A stretch of 64,000 bases of DNA, taken from NCBI RefSeq assembly GCF_014529625.1, contig NZ_CP076039.1:2604001-2668000 (forward strand), read 5' to 3'. The notes beneath the pieces are model-generated. The model did not search any database. It was not told the origin of the DNA and was given only the letters and a program-made list of their open reading frames with translations. Shown in pieces: positions 33,859 to 43,344 of the stretch. The stretch comes from Candidatus Pelagisphaera phototrophica. Lineage in GTDB: Bacteria; Verrucomicrobiota; Verrucomicrobiia; Opitutales; Opitutaceae. The translations under genes were made by a program, and so were the position numbers. Each line of letters opens with the position of its first letter. The first letter of the stretch is position 1.

Positions 33859-35535
33859 ATGCATAAACCACCCATTAGCAAATACAGGTCCTATCCGGTC
33901 ATAGACTTGCCGCATAGACAATGGCCCAACCGGGTCATCGATTCCGCGCCAATCTGGTGCAGCGTAGACCTTCGTGATGGCAATCAAGCCCTAGCGATTC
34001 CCATGAGCGTTGAAGAAAAGGTGGAAATGTTCCAGTCCCTCGTGAAAATTGGTTTCAAGGAAATCGAGGTGGGCTTCCCTTCTGCTTCAGAAACGGAATT
34101 CGCCTTCTTGCGCCGGCTCGTATCTGATAATTTGATACCTAAAGATGTTCACATACAAGTGCTTGTTCAATGTCGTGATCACCTGATCAAACGCACCTTT
34201 GAGTCTCTCGAAGGTGTGAAAAACGCCATCGTCCATATCTACAACTCAACCAATCCTTTGCAAAGACGCGTTGTGTTCGACAAGGACAAAGCCGCCATCA
34301 AGCAAATCGCCGTTGACGGATCGCAACTGGTTAAAGACATGGTGGCGACCGTACCCGATACCAATATCCGCCTCGAGTACTCTCCGGAAAGCTTTAGCGA
34401 TACCGAACTAGAGTTCTCCCTCGAATGCTGTGAAGCCGTAGCCGACGTATGGGAGCCTACTCCGGAAAAGAAGATCATACTGAATCTTCCCGCTACCGTT
34501 GAGCTTTTCACACCTAATGTACACGCGGATCAGATCGAATGGTTCTGCAACCACTTCTCTCGACGCGACTCTGCCACGATCAGTTTACATACGCACAATG
34601 ACCGGGGCACGGGAATCGCTGCGACGGAACTGGGATTAATGGCCGGAGCCGACCGGGTAGAAGGCACCCTTTTTGGCAACGGGGAACGTACCGGTAATCT
34701 GGATATAGTCACGGTGGCACTTAACATGTACACGCAAGGAGTACACCCACAGTTGGACTTCTCCAACTTGAACCAGGTTCGGGAGATGTACGAGCGGGTG
34801 ACCCGTATGGACGTTCACGAACGTACCCCTTACTCAGGAGACCTTGTGTTCACTGCTTTTTCAGGGTCGCACCAAGACGCAATCAAAAAGGGGTTTGCCC
34901 AGCAGAACGAAGACCCTTCTGCCCTATGGCAAGTCCCCTATCTTCCCATCGACCCAGCGGATATGGGTCGAAGCTACCGGGCCATTATTCGGATCAATTC
35001 CCAATCGGGCAAAGGCGGCGTGGCTTATGTCATGGAAAAGGAATACGGTTATCGCTTACCCAAAGAGATGCACAAAGAATTAGGCAAAGCCGTCAACCGT
35101 ATCGCTGACGAAACCGGAGATGAAATTACTCCAGAAGGGGTTTACGCGTGCTTCAAGAGCGAATACGTAGACAACGTTCAGCCTCTTGAAATTCTGGAAT
35201 TCCGCAGCGAACGGATCGATGACAAGCACGTGGAGGTATGGGCGGTTGTGAACCATGTTGGCACCAAAAAGAACCTTCTTGGCACAGGAAATGGCCCTAT
35301 AGCAGCCTTCTTCAACGCTCTGGAAGACGTAGACGTATCCAATTACGAGTTACTTTCCTACAATGAGCATTCACTAGGGCGTGGCGCGGATTCGATGGCA
35401 GTGTCGTACATACAATTGAAAGACAAGGGCACCAGCGTACGATGCTTTGGAGCAGGAATTGACACGAACATTGAACTCGCATCGATTAGAGGTGTGATCA
35501 GTGCGATCAATCGCCTTATTGGTAAACGATCCTAG
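33859..35535 (+). CDS. leuA: 2-isopropylmalate synthase (LeuA type 2)
   Basis: 558 residues, full length. The start MHKPPISKYRSYPVIDLPHR-QWPN and the motif APIWCSVDLRDGNQAL are diagnostic of the second LeuA group (yeast/actinobacterial type). The TIM barrel carries metal ligands in DLRDGNQ and SLHTHNDRGTG, and GNGERTGNLDIVTVALN near residue 275. The C-terminal part (EFRSERIDDKHVEVWAVV to SYIQLKD) is the leucine-sensing regulatory domain. It condenses acetyl-CoA with 2-oxoisovalerate, first step of leucine synthesis; feedback inhibition by leucine is expected. It is monocistronic here; other leu genes are not in the window. Confidence 0.96.
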   Translation: MHKPPISKYRSYPVIDLPHRQWPNRVIDSAPIWCSVDLRDGNQALAIPMSVEEKVEMFQSLVKIGFKEIEVGFPSASETEFAFLRRLVSDNLIPKDVHIQVLVQCRDHLIKRTFESLEGVKNAIVHIYNSTNPLQRRVVFDKDKAAIKQIAVDGSQLVKDMVATVPDTNIRLEYSPESFSDTELEFSLECCEAVADVWEPTPEKKIILNLPATVELFTPNVHADQIEWFCNHFSRRDSATISLHTHNDRGTGIAATELGLMAGADRVEGTLFGNGERTGNLDIVTVALNMYTQGVHPQLDFSNLNQVREMYERVTRMDVHERTPYSGDLVFTAFSGSHQDAIKKGFAQQNEDPSALWQVPYLPIDPADMGRSYRAIIRINSQSGKGGVAYVMEKEYGYRLPKEMHKELGKAVNRIADETGDEITPEGVYACFKSEYVDNVQPLEILEFRSERIDDKHVEVWAVVNHVGTKKNLLGTGNGPIAAFFNALEDVDVSNYELLSYNEHSLGRGADSMAVSYIQLKDKGTSVRCFGAGIDTNIELASIRGVISAINRLIGKRS

Positions 35536-35553
35536 ATCAGCCATATCTTAATT

Positions 35554-35598
35554 AATGACGGTGGGACTCGTGCCCTAGCGAGTCCTACCGCAGTCATT
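35554..35598. terminator. Long hairpin between convergent genes
   Basis: AATGACGGTGGGACTCG and CGAGTCCTACCGCAGTCATT pair almost perfectly around an 8-nt loop. It has no strong T-run, lies between leuA (rightward) and the HugZ-like gene (leftward), and could terminate both or be a REP-like element. Confidence 0.65.
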
Positions 35599-36103
35599 TG
35601 GAACGGTGCCCGCCTCCGCCAACATAGCCGATGTCCTTAAGCGATTCTCCGGACACCTCGTAGGCACGACCAAACCCTAGAACTAGTCTGCCTTCGCCGG
35701 GAGTCAGTTTGAACAGGTCGAAGTCGACCAATTCCTTTAAATAGCTCATCGTTTCTCCATGGCGCGACTCCATCTTGGATATGATGTGCATCCAATCCGA
35801 AGAATCACGATCGACGATCAACGCCTGGCAATCGACCGTCAACCGCTTCCGAGCAAATAGGTTCTCAGTCACCGACTCGTCTTCGATAAGCATAACACTC
35901 GCTCTTTTGGAACGGCGGATTTGTGATGTGTGCTTTGCTATCGAACTGATGTAGATATAGAATCGGCAACTCTCGTCCACGAAGACGGGCGCATAACTAG
36001 AAAGCGGATCACCCGCCCCATCCACGGATGCAAGAATCACGCTTTGCACAGATTCGATCAGCGAATCCATTTCAATACGAGCGGTTTCAAATTCCTCTGA
36101 CAC
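35594..36103 (-). CDS. HugZ/HutZ-like pyridoxamine-phosphate-oxidase-fold protein
   Basis: 169 residues. Split-barrel features: SVILASVDGAGDPLSSYAPVFVD, FYIYISSIAKHTSQIRRSKRAS, LTVDCQALIVDRDS, then GEGRLVLGFGRAYEV and a C-terminal GGGGHRSK. This order fits the HugZ/HutZ group that binds haem (C-terminal His) and helps use haem iron; other members bind flavin. The stop sits inside the hairpin at 35554-35598. The downstream-reading methyltransferase gene ends 6 bp upstream of this start, so the three minus-strand genes 37596-35594 probably form an operon. Confidence 0.8.
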   Translation of the reverse strand: MSEEFETARIEMDSLIESVQSVILASVDGAGDPLSSYAPVFVDESCRFYIYISSIAKHTSQIRRSKRASVMLIEDESVTENLFARKRLTVDCQALIVDRDSSDWMHIISKMESRHGETMSYLKELVDFDLFKLTPGEGRLVLGFGRAYEVSGESLKDIGYVGGGGHRSK

Positions 36104-36109
36104 GACAGA

Positions 36110-37303
36110 CTAGGACCTTTCCACCTTTCGGCATTTTAGCAAGCGCCGCCTTCCTCCCACGTCCATAATTCCGATGGCGAACAAGTCCCCACCGTCTCTC
36201 AAACCCAGCTTTCGCTTCAAATCGGGACTCGATAAACCCGCATTCCTAGCCAGGACATTTGCTTGGCCTTCTGGAAACATTGCCGTAGCGCCTTTCTTCT
36301 GTAGCTCTCCCGAATCCAGAATCTCAAAGACTTTTCCGGGGAATCCCTCAATCATCTGTTCTGACGAATAGAAGCGCGTTCTCGGATGCAGCAATTCCAA
36401 GCCTAGCCTATCGCCCAAAGTTTTGAAACCTCCCCCTTTCATTATCGACGCATTAGGCTCATATAAAAATTTAGAATACATAGAGTAACTGCCCTGTGAC
36501 GCCTTCTCTTCAGATCTCTTAAACATAAACGTATCCCAGTTGGAATCATTGAGCCGGTTAACGCATACGATTTCGGGTTCGCCCGCATGCTCTTCCCTAG
36601 CGATGCAGAAGCATTCTTTGCATTCATTCTCTATCGAAAGAATGTGGATTTCGAAAATATGGGGTAAACTTGCGATGATCCTGTCTACATCCAAACCGGG
36701 TGAAAGTTTAACCGCTACCTTTCCACTTTTTTTCAGAAGTATTTTCCAATATTGCTTCAAGTTCGGTTCGCAATCCTCCAGAGCAGAAACTTTCAAGCTG
36801 CGATTATCCCGCCTCGCAGGATCCAGATAAACCACATCCAACCTACCCGAGTATTTATCCAACCAGTCTAGCCCATCGTCAGCAAAAGTCTCGACCTGGG
36901 ACTCTTTCCCTAGAACTAATACGTTTTGAGCGACCATTTCCGAAAGTTCACGATTTCGTTCGATATGGAAAACGCATTTAAATCTCTCCGAAAATGCGAT
37001 CGCATCCACTCCAAAGCCTCCGGTTAAATCGGCAATCGTCGCTCCTTCTAGCAGGCCGGCCTTGTATTCCGCCGCATATTCCGAGGAGCACTGCTCTAAA
37101 GAGAGACTGTGCGGAAAGACGATCGACTCGTTCGCATACCAACGCGGCAGCTTCTTACGAATTCTCTGACGGGCTTTAACCTGTTGGGCCACAAAGGCCA
37201 TCGGCAAATCCGGATAGCGCTTGGACATCAAAGCCACCGTTTCCGGAGAATCTTCCCGATAATCCTTAATGAGCCCAATGATATCCGGTGTCAGTCTCAT
37301 CAA
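36110..37303 (-). CDS. Class I SAM methyltransferase with THUMP-like C-terminus (PG1098 family)
   Basis: 397 residues. After an N-terminal helical part (TVALMSKRYPDLPMAFVAQQVKARQRIRKKLP), the SAM site reads ATIADLTGGFGVDAIAFSE, followed by motif DVVYLDPARRDNRSLKVS. The middle holds a ferredoxin-like part (SGKVAVKLSPGLDVDRII) and the C-terminus (KFLYEPNASIMKGGGFKTLG, TRFYSSEQMIEGFPGKVFEI) fits the THUMP-like domain. The family is known from Bacteroidota and related phyla; probable RNA methyltransferase, target not established. The start overlaps the stop of the SDR remnant (ATGA). Confidence 0.82.
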   Translation of the reverse strand: MMRLTPDIIGLIKDYREDSPETVALMSKRYPDLPMAFVAQQVKARQRIRKKLPRWYANESIVFPHSLSLEQCSSEYAAEYKAGLLEGATIADLTGGFGVDAIAFSERFKCVFHIERNRELSEMVAQNVLVLGKESQVETFADDGLDWLDKYSGRLDVVYLDPARRDNRSLKVSALEDCEPNLKQYWKILLKKSGKVAVKLSPGLDVDRIIASLPHIFEIHILSIENECKECFCIAREEHAGEPEIVCVNRLNDSNWDTFMFKRSEEKASQGSYSMYSKFLYEPNASIMKGGGFKTLGDRLGLELLHPRTRFYSSEQMIEGFPGKVFEILDSGELQKKGATAMFPEGQANVLARNAGLSSPDLKRKLGLRDGGDLFAIGIMDVGGRRRLLKCRKVERS

Positions 37304-37596
37304 AAAAACCCAGGGCTTACGGAAACGCCACCATCAACGGTCATCGTCTGACCAACCAGGTAGCTATTAAGATCCGAAACCATAAAGGCGGTAAAACGAG
37401 CGATTTCAGTTTCGTCGCCCATCCTGCCGATCGGCACGATTTCTTCTAAACTTTTGCGCCTCTCCACCCTCAGCATGGTTTCCGTCATGGTCGCCAGTAT
37501 AAATCCAGGGGCGATCGCCCTCCCGATCGCTATCGTGGAACTTGTCAACAGTGCCGTTTTTCCAGAAAACACAGTCGGGTACCCATTTGTTTCCAT
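37300..37596 (-). pseudogene. Short-chain dehydrogenase (FabG-like) with internal deletion
   Basis: 98 residues. The N-terminus FSGKTALLTSSTIAIGRAIA is the start of a FabG-type Rossmann fold, and directly after it the frame continues with APGFILATMTETMLR and RMGDETEIARFTAFMVSD, then TMTVDGGVS, the C-terminal third. About 150 residues, including the Ser-Tyr-Lys catalytic segment, are missing in frame. The product cannot be an active reductase. Its stop still overlaps the start of the methyltransferase gene, so it may persist because it drives that gene's translation (inference). Confidence 0.8.
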
Positions 37597-37829
37597 CCCC
37601 GGAGTTTCACGATCAGATTGATAATGTGAATCCGAAAATCCGTTTCATCACTTAAAGGATTAACAACCGAATTCAGCTACCTCGAAAAATCGAGGCTATC
37701 AGCCTTAATTGCATGAACCGAACCTGATACACGTAACCCTCAAACCAACTGCGTAAAAGGTTGACCCGAAATTCGCAGCACGGATGATCCCGATTCTCAT
37801 TTCAAACCCATCAATGCTCATCTCTCGGA

Positions 37830-38825
37830 ATGGCCCTTCGGAATTGCAATCAATCCCCAAACCTGCTCAGCGCCGCCTTTCGGTCTAAACGGGTCCTCTC
37901 TGCTTTGCTTTCAGCAATTTTTGTGGGCAGCTCCGCCATCGGTGAGTTTCCAGAAAAACCGATAAAGATCATCGTCCCAACGAACACCGGAGGCGAAGTA
38001 GATACCCTTGCCCGAATTTTTCAAAGGGCTTTTCAGAAGCACAAGATTCTTCCCGTGAAAACGGTTGTGGTCAATTTGGACGGGGCTGGTGGCACCATTG
38101 GGACGCGAAGGATAAAGGATTCCCCACCAGATGGATACACGATCGGGCTTTGGACTCCTGGAATCGTCACCTCAAAGGCCATGGGCATCGTCAGTTACGA
38201 CCATACGGACTTTACCGTTATCGGCCGATCAGGCTATTCGAAGCTCGGTTTGGGCGTTCTGGGAAGTTCACGTTTTGATTCCATCGAGATGCTGGTATCC
38301 GAATCAAAGAAGGATCCAAAGTCTGTCAAAATAGCCACCAACATCGGGCTCCCGGTGCATTTGACTCCCCTCATGTTTGCCGAAGGAGCGGGAATCGAAC
38401 TGAACTTCATCCAAACCGGTGGAGGTTCAAAGCGGCTCGCATCCATCCTTGGCCAACACACAGATCTCTCTCTCTTCTCGCTTCTGGAATTTATCAAGTA
38501 TGAAAGCACGGGCCTCAAACCGCTCGTGTTCCTTTCAGAAGAGCGCCCACCGCAGTTTCCGGATACGCCAACCGCCAAAGAAATCGGCGTGGACCTAGTC
38601 ATTAGCGACTCCCGTGTTTGGCTGGCTCCTAAATTCACGCCTGGCGATCGCATCGAATATATCACGAACGCCTTACGCAAAGTAATGGCGCTTCCTGAAA
38701 TTGAGAAAGAATTCAAATCCCTCGGAATCCACAATGAGTTTGGCGGTCCTGAGATCGTCCACGAATTTCTCGACAATATGCGCGAGCGGGTCACGCCCAT
38801 CGCCACCAGAGCAAGAAATCCTTAA
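37830..38825 (+). CDS. tctC: Tripartite tricarboxylate transporter substrate-binding protein (Bug/TctC)
   Basis: 331 residues with signal peptide (VLSALLSAIFVGSSAIG). The mature start EFPEKPIKIIVPTNTGGEVDTLARIF is the Bug-family signature, with GGTIGTRRIKDSPPDGYTIG soon after. It binds a carboxylate in the periplasm and delivers it to TctAB. First gene of a compact operon: tctB follows after 3 bp and tctA after 6 bp. Bug ligands vary (citrate, glutarate, aromatic acids), so the substrate is open. Confidence 0.93.
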   Translation: MALRNCNQSPNLLSAAFRSKRVLSALLSAIFVGSSAIGEFPEKPIKIIVPTNTGGEVDTLARIFQRAFQKHKILPVKTVVVNLDGAGGTIGTRRIKDSPPDGYTIGLWTPGIVTSKAMGIVSYDHTDFTVIGRSGYSKLGLGVLGSSRFDSIEMLVSESKKDPKSVKIATNIGLPVHLTPLMFAEGAGIELNFIQTGGGSKRLASILGQHTDLSLFSLLEFIKYESTGLKPLVFLSEERPPQFPDTPTAKEIGVDLVISDSRVWLAPKFTPGDRIEYITNALRKVMALPEIEKEFKSLGIHNEFGGPEIVHEFLDNMRERVTPIATRARNP

Positions 38826-38828
38826 TCC

Positions 38829-39305
38829 ATGGCTTCAAAATCCCGGACCCCTCGTCTTGACCTGGCCGTATGTGGTGGCTTGATCGCCTTGGCTGTATTC
38901 ATATTAATGGGAGTAAAGGACATCCCTCCTCCTTTTTTTGATCCCGTCGGATCCGCAGCCTTCCCTAAATACGCCGCCTACTTGGTGATTGCTTTCGCAA
39001 TCGCAATCGCTACCCGAGCGTACCGTTCGTTAAACACGGAGAAACCGAGAGAAGCCCAGGGATTTATTAGTGAACCCCTTCTAGCGCTATCCGTAGTTTT
39101 GATTCCCTGCCTTTACATCGCGTCAATGCAAAGCGGTCTGCTAAGCTACCGAATCGCCACAGTGATTTTCATTTTCCTTCTGAGCTCTATTCTCGCACGA
39201 CTTGAAAAGCGCGTTATGTTTTCGAGCGCAATCATCGCATTAGTATTCGGTTTTGGAGGACAGTATCTCTTTACCGAGGTTTTTTACATGGATCTGCCCC
39301 AATAA
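38829..39305 (+). CDS. tctB: Tripartite tricarboxylate transporter small membrane subunit (TctB)
   Basis: 158 residues with four hydrophobic segments (CGGLIALAVFILMGVKD; FPKYAAYLVIAFAIAIATRA; LALSVVLIPCLYIASMQSG; IATVIFIFLLSSILA). Size, topology and position between tctC and tctA identify TctB, the poorly conserved small subunit. The motif GSAAFPKYAAYLV matches the 'P...G..FFP' entry of TctB proteins. Confidence 0.92.
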   Translation: MASKSRTPRLDLAVCGGLIALAVFILMGVKDIPPPFFDPVGSAAFPKYAAYLVIAFAIAIATRAYRSLNTEKPREAQGFISEPLLALSVVLIPCLYIASMQSGLLSYRIATVIFIFLLSSILARLEKRVMFSSAIIALVFGFGGQYLFTEVFYMDLPQ

Positions 39306-39311
39306 TTCGCT

Positions 39312-40817
39312 ATGGAAATTTTGAATGCGTTCCAGCATGTTTTAAGCCCCTATCCGCTTATGTGGATAGTCGTCGGTGTCGCCGGCGGCATTTTTGTGGG
39401 GGCGATACCGGGCCTCGGAGGCGGAATGCTCATGGCTCTTACCGTGCCCCTCACTTTCTCCATGGACAGCACGAACGCGGTTCTGCTGCTCATGGGTATG
39501 CACGTGGGTTCCGTCAGCGGTGGATTGATCAGTGCGACCTTGCTCAAAATGCCCGGAACCCCATCCGCGATGATGACGACATTCGATGGCTACCCTCTTG
39601 CCCAAAAGGGACAGCCCGGCAAGGCCCTCAGCCTTGGTATTGGAGCCTCGCTTTTCGGCGGTATTGTCTCAGGCATATTTCTGATCGCCCTGGCACCACC
39701 TCTTTCACATCTGGCCCATAAATTTGGCCCTTGGGAGTACTTCACGATGGTACTCATGGCCGTGGTGTTGATCGCCTCCATCAGCCAAGGCTCTATGCTA
39801 AAAGGCCTGATGGCTGCCCTCCTCGGGCTCCTCGCTGCGATGCCCGGATTGAACGAATCAGACGGCCAGCTCCGCCTCACGTACGGTTTCGAATCTATGG
39901 ATGACGGATTCAATCTCTTGCCCGTCCTGCTCGGGATTTTCGTCATGAGCCAGATCATCAAGGACGCCCTGGAGATCAACAAAAAGGGGATTAGCATATC
40001 GATGGCGAAGACCGACCGCATCTTCCCAAAATTCAGGGAGTGGAAGCAGCACATTTTCAACATCCTCAGATCCTCTTGCATCGGAACGTGGGTTGGGATC
40101 CTTCCCGGAATTGGAGCTAGCATCTCCTCAATGGTCGCCTACGGAATCGCAAAAACGTTTAGCAAAAAACCAGAGAAGTTCGGAACCGGACACGATGAGG
40201 GAATCGTGGCTGCGGAATCCGCCAACAACGCCAACGCGGGAGGAGCGCTGATTCCCCTCATCACAATTGGGATTCCTGGAGCGCCAGTAGACGCGATTTT
40301 GCTGGGAGCAATGATCATGCACCAGATCCAGCCAGGACCCCTGCTTTTCCAAACCAATGGAGATCTAGTCTGGTCGCTAATGACTGGATACATCATTGCA
40401 AATATCGTGATGTTCCTCATCATGGTTTTCTCCGCTCGCGGACTAGCCAAGGTTATCAACATCAACCGAGCCTACCTCATTCCCATTGTATTCGCGTTCT
40501 GTCTGATTGGAGCCTACGCTCCTTCGAATCGCATGTTCGATGTCTGGGTCGTGATCGGCTTTGGCGTTCTCGGATTTATTCTGGACAGAGCGAAATTCCC
40601 ACTTGGGCCTTTCGTCATTGGCTATGTTCTGGCTGGAATTATGGAATCTGAACTCCGTTCTGGTTTGCAAATGTCCGAAGGTTCCTTCGTGCCCATGATA
40701 ACCCGCCCGATTGCCGCCTCCTTTACCATAGTATCGGTCGCCTTTCTAATCTACTCCGTTTATCAAGAGTGGAGTTCTCGGAAACGTGGCACAATGGATG
40801 ACGCGACAGCTGAATAG
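39312..40817 (+). CDS. tctA: Tripartite tricarboxylate transporter large permease (TctA)
   Basis: 501 residues, about twelve membrane segments. Family marks: GGIFVGAIPGLGGGMLMALT near residue 25, GSVSGGLISATLLKMPGTPSAMMTTFDGYPLAQKG-type loop around 65-95, GTWVGILPGIGASISSMVAYG and ESANNANAGGALIPLITIGIPG in the second half (the two inverted-repeat glycine/proline signatures). It forms the sodium- or proton-coupled channel with TctB and receives substrate from TctC. Confidence 0.95.
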   Translation: MEILNAFQHVLSPYPLMWIVVGVAGGIFVGAIPGLGGGMLMALTVPLTFSMDSTNAVLLLMGMHVGSVSGGLISATLLKMPGTPSAMMTTFDGYPLAQKGQPGKALSLGIGASLFGGIVSGIFLIALAPPLSHLAHKFGPWEYFTMVLMAVVLIASISQGSMLKGLMAALLGLLAAMPGLNESDGQLRLTYGFESMDDGFNLLPVLLGIFVMSQIIKDALEINKKGISISMAKTDRIFPKFREWKQHIFNILRSSCIGTWVGILPGIGASISSMVAYGIAKTFSKKPEKFGTGHDEGIVAAESANNANAGGALIPLITIGIPGAPVDAILLGAMIMHQIQPGPLLFQTNGDLVWSLMTGYIIANIVMFLIMVFSARGLAKVININRAYLIPIVFAFCLIGAYAPSNRMFDVWVVIGFGVLGFILDRAKFPLGPFVIGYVLAGIMESELRSGLQMSEGSFVPMITRPIAASFTIVSVAFLIYSVYQEWSSRKRGTMDDATAE

Positions 40818-40858
40818 CCTTCCCTACTTTCCCAATTACAAAGCCAGCCAAACAACCG

Positions 40859-41362
40859 ATGAATACGCTGCACATCGTCATGGGAGCTCCCGCAGCAGGC
40901 AAAACGACTTACGCCAAGCGATTGGCGAAAGAAAAAAAGGCCTCCCTCATCGACATTGACTCTGCCACTGAACGGGTCGTTCAAGCCGGGCTGGATTTGG
41001 CGACAAAAAACCCCGACGATCGAGATAGCCCGTTCTTTAAAGACTCTTTTCGAGCGCCTATTTACGAAACCCTATTCGCCATCGCCAAAGACAATCTTTG
41101 CCACAATAGTGTCATCTTGGTGGGTCCGTTCACCCTCGAGGCTCGCGACGCCAACTGGCTGGAGAATCTGAAATTGAGATTTGGTACGAGCGTTTGCGCT
41201 CATTTCATCACTTGTGATCCGGAGACGAGGCACCAACGAATGGCTAAACGAGGAAACCCTCGAGACCTAGTGAAACTGGAAGACTGGGAAAACTATATCC
41301 AGTACTATAGGGGCGACAATCCACCCGCATTTCCGCATAAATACGTTAATACGAGCTCCTAG
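40859..41362 (+). CDS. Small P-loop ATPase/kinase-like protein (AAA_33 type)
   Basis: 167 residues. Walker A MGAPAAGKTTYAKRLA (residues 8-23), a Walker-B-like LIDIDSATERV, and a C-terminal DPETRHQRMAKRGNPRDLVKL with the Arg-rich lid of small nucleoside- or zeta-toxin-type kinases. The fold suggests phosphorylation of a small molecule, identity unknown. It starts 42 bp after tctA in the same direction, so it may be the last gene of that transcript. Confidence 0.75.
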   Translation: MNTLHIVMGAPAAGKTTYAKRLAKEKKASLIDIDSATERVVQAGLDLATKNPDDRDSPFFKDSFRAPIYETLFAIAKDNLCHNSVILVGPFTLEARDANWLENLKLRFGTSVCAHFITCDPETRHQRMAKRGNPRDLVKLEDWENYIQYYRGDNPPAFPHKYVNTSS

Positions 41363-41432
41363 CCAAAAGAGTCGTCATCCGAATTTCATAGACACTGGTC
41401 CTCCGTCTCTTAACTTAGCGCCGACCTAAGAA

Positions 41433-42932
41433 ATGTCACACAAGCTACAGCCCAATATCGATCTCGAGACGTTTGAAGCCTTGTCAAAGAAAGGGAATCT
41501 CATTCCCGTCTATGCGGATCTCATGGCGGATTTGGAAACCCCGGTGACCGCTTACGCCAAGCTCAAATCGGAAAGTCCCGCTTTTCTTCTCGAATCCATC
41601 GAGGGCGGAGAACGGCTATCGCGTTACACATTCATCGCCTGCCGGCCTCGGAAAATCTTCCGAAGCGACTGGGACACGACCTATATCGAGGAAACCGGTC
41701 AGGAGCTACGCACCATCCCCACTCCAGATGATCCGCTTTCCCTCATCGAAGAGGAAATCGCCCAGTACAACCCAATCGACTTTCCTGAACTCCCTCCATT
41801 TACCGGCGGCGCAGTCGGGTACGTGTCGTATGAATACATTTGTAGAGTTGAACCAACCGTTCCAAGGGCTCAGTCAAACCATCACAAGTCCCCATTGAGC
41901 TACTACATGCTGGCGGACTCCATGGTCATTTTCGATCGGGCAAAGCAGACAATTCGGCTTCTCGTCAATGCGCGTCTGGCCGCTCATGAAAACCCCCAAG
42001 CCGCTTACGAGGCGGCTTTAGCCGAACTCGAGCAACTGCGCGAAACCTTAGCTAAGCCAAACCCAGCAAGCCCGGTTACGCTCCAAACGCCGAAGGACAT
42101 CAAGATCCCTGACGGCAATTTTATCAAAGAGGACTTCGAAAACCTGGTGGAGCGATCTAAGGAGTACATCCGAGCGGGTGACATTTTCCAAGTCGTATTG
42201 AGCCAGCGTTTTGAGAAAGACTTCAAGCAAAGCCCGCTCGATCTATACCGCGCCCTGCGCACGGTAAATCCTTCGCCCTACATGTTCCTGCTTGAAGCGG
42301 ACGGGTTCGCCATCGTAGGCGCATCTCCAGAGGTCCACGTAAAGCTAACCGGCGACAAAGTAGAGATCCGTCCCATCGCCGGCACACGGCATAGGGGAAA
42401 GACCGAAGAAGAAGACTTGGAATTGGAAAAAGACCTTCTCGCGGACGAGAAAGAAAAAGCGGAGCACCTAATGCTCATAGATCTGGCTCGCAACGACATC
42501 GGTCGTGTCTGCGAATACGGGTCCGTATCCGTTCCCGACTACATGACGATTGAGCGGTATTCCCACGTCATGCACATCGTTTCCCAAGTGGAAGGGAAGA
42601 TCGCGGCCAGGAAAAACGCTTTCGACCTTATGCGAGCCACCTTCCCAGCAGGAACGGTAAGCGGCGCTCCCAAGATTCGGGCGATGCAAATTATTTCGGA
42701 AAGCGAGCCCGACCAGCGTGAGTTCTATTCGGGAGCCCTAGGCTATTTCAGTTACAATGGGAATCTCGACTCGTGCATAACGCTCCGCACTGCGATGATA
42801 AGTAGTAACAAAGTGGTCATTCAAGCGGGAGCGGGAATTGTAGCCGATTCAGATCCTACCTCTGAATACCAGGAAACGATCTTTAAGGCATCCGCTCTTT
42901 TCAAAGCTGTTGCAGTCGCCGATTCATTCTAA
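41433..42932 (+). CDS. trpE: Anthranilate synthase component I
   Basis: 499 residues, normal length. N-terminal domain with the tryptophan-binding LLESIEGGERLSRYTFI motif, then the chorismate-binding core: GDIFQVVLSQRFEKDF, NPSPYMFLLEADGFAIVGASPE, IRPIAGTRHRGKT, HLMLIDLARNDIGRVCEYGSV, FPAGTVSGAPKIRAM and GNLDSCITLRT...VQAGAGIVADSDP. It makes anthranilate from chorismate with TrpG glutaminase; tryptophan feedback inhibition is likely from the LLES motif. No trpG or leader peptide is seen next to it. Confidence 0.96.
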   Translation: MSHKLQPNIDLETFEALSKKGNLIPVYADLMADLETPVTAYAKLKSESPAFLLESIEGGERLSRYTFIACRPRKIFRSDWDTTYIEETGQELRTIPTPDDPLSLIEEEIAQYNPIDFPELPPFTGGAVGYVSYEYICRVEPTVPRAQSNHHKSPLSYYMLADSMVIFDRAKQTIRLLVNARLAAHENPQAAYEAALAELEQLRETLAKPNPASPVTLQTPKDIKIPDGNFIKEDFENLVERSKEYIRAGDIFQVVLSQRFEKDFKQSPLDLYRALRTVNPSPYMFLLEADGFAIVGASPEVHVKLTGDKVEIRPIAGTRHRGKTEEEDLELEKDLLADEKEKAEHLMLIDLARNDIGRVCEYGSVSVPDYMTIERYSHVMHIVSQVEGKIAARKNAFDLMRATFPAGTVSGAPKIRAMQIISESEPDQREFYSGALGYFSYNGNLDSCITLRTAMISSNKVVIQAGAGIVADSDPTSEYQETIFKASALFKAVAVADSF

Positions 42933-43344
42933 GATCCTCTAAAACAATTGTTTAGCGGCCTACTTACAAATGGTTTATCAATAAGATAGTGGTCGCTCTT
43001 CCTCGGTCATTTAATCTTCCCTCGAAAAGGTTAGAGACTTTGCTTCCCTTTGAAATCTACCTCCACAAAAACACGTTCATTCCGGCCAAGGCGTTTTCTA
43101 ACAAGCGTTACCTCGCCCTTAATCAGGGTGATGATAGACTACCCGGTACTACCGCTCTGAGTCGTCTATGAACTTTTGAGTTTTTCCCCGTGAGAAGCAA
43201 TGGATTCATAAGCCTTCAAACTGCTAAAATCAGACAGCAGACTAAAAGGTTTTTCCTATCGCGAAGCCCACAGGAATCCAGTCTCGAAAAAAAGATATTC
43301 ATTCCATCCGATCGAGTTCCCGCAGAAGGGGAATCGAACCCTCT
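42933..43344. other. Spacer with decayed coding traces
   Basis: On the minus strand, 43031 to about 43130 reads ITLIKGEVTLVRKRLGRNER and then VFVEVDFKGKQSL before a TAA, with coding-like codon use and no start. The pattern is vaguely NusG/KOW-like, but too short to name. 43315-43352 can fold into a hairpin (CCGCAGA.AGGG with CCCTCTTTGCGG) whose loop resembles a tRNA T-loop. No intact gene. Confidence 0.35.

Noticed and set aside
33679-33987. Minus-strand gene of 102 codons
   Set aside because: It overlaps the well-supported start of leuA and shows no domain; it is the shadow of the leader region.
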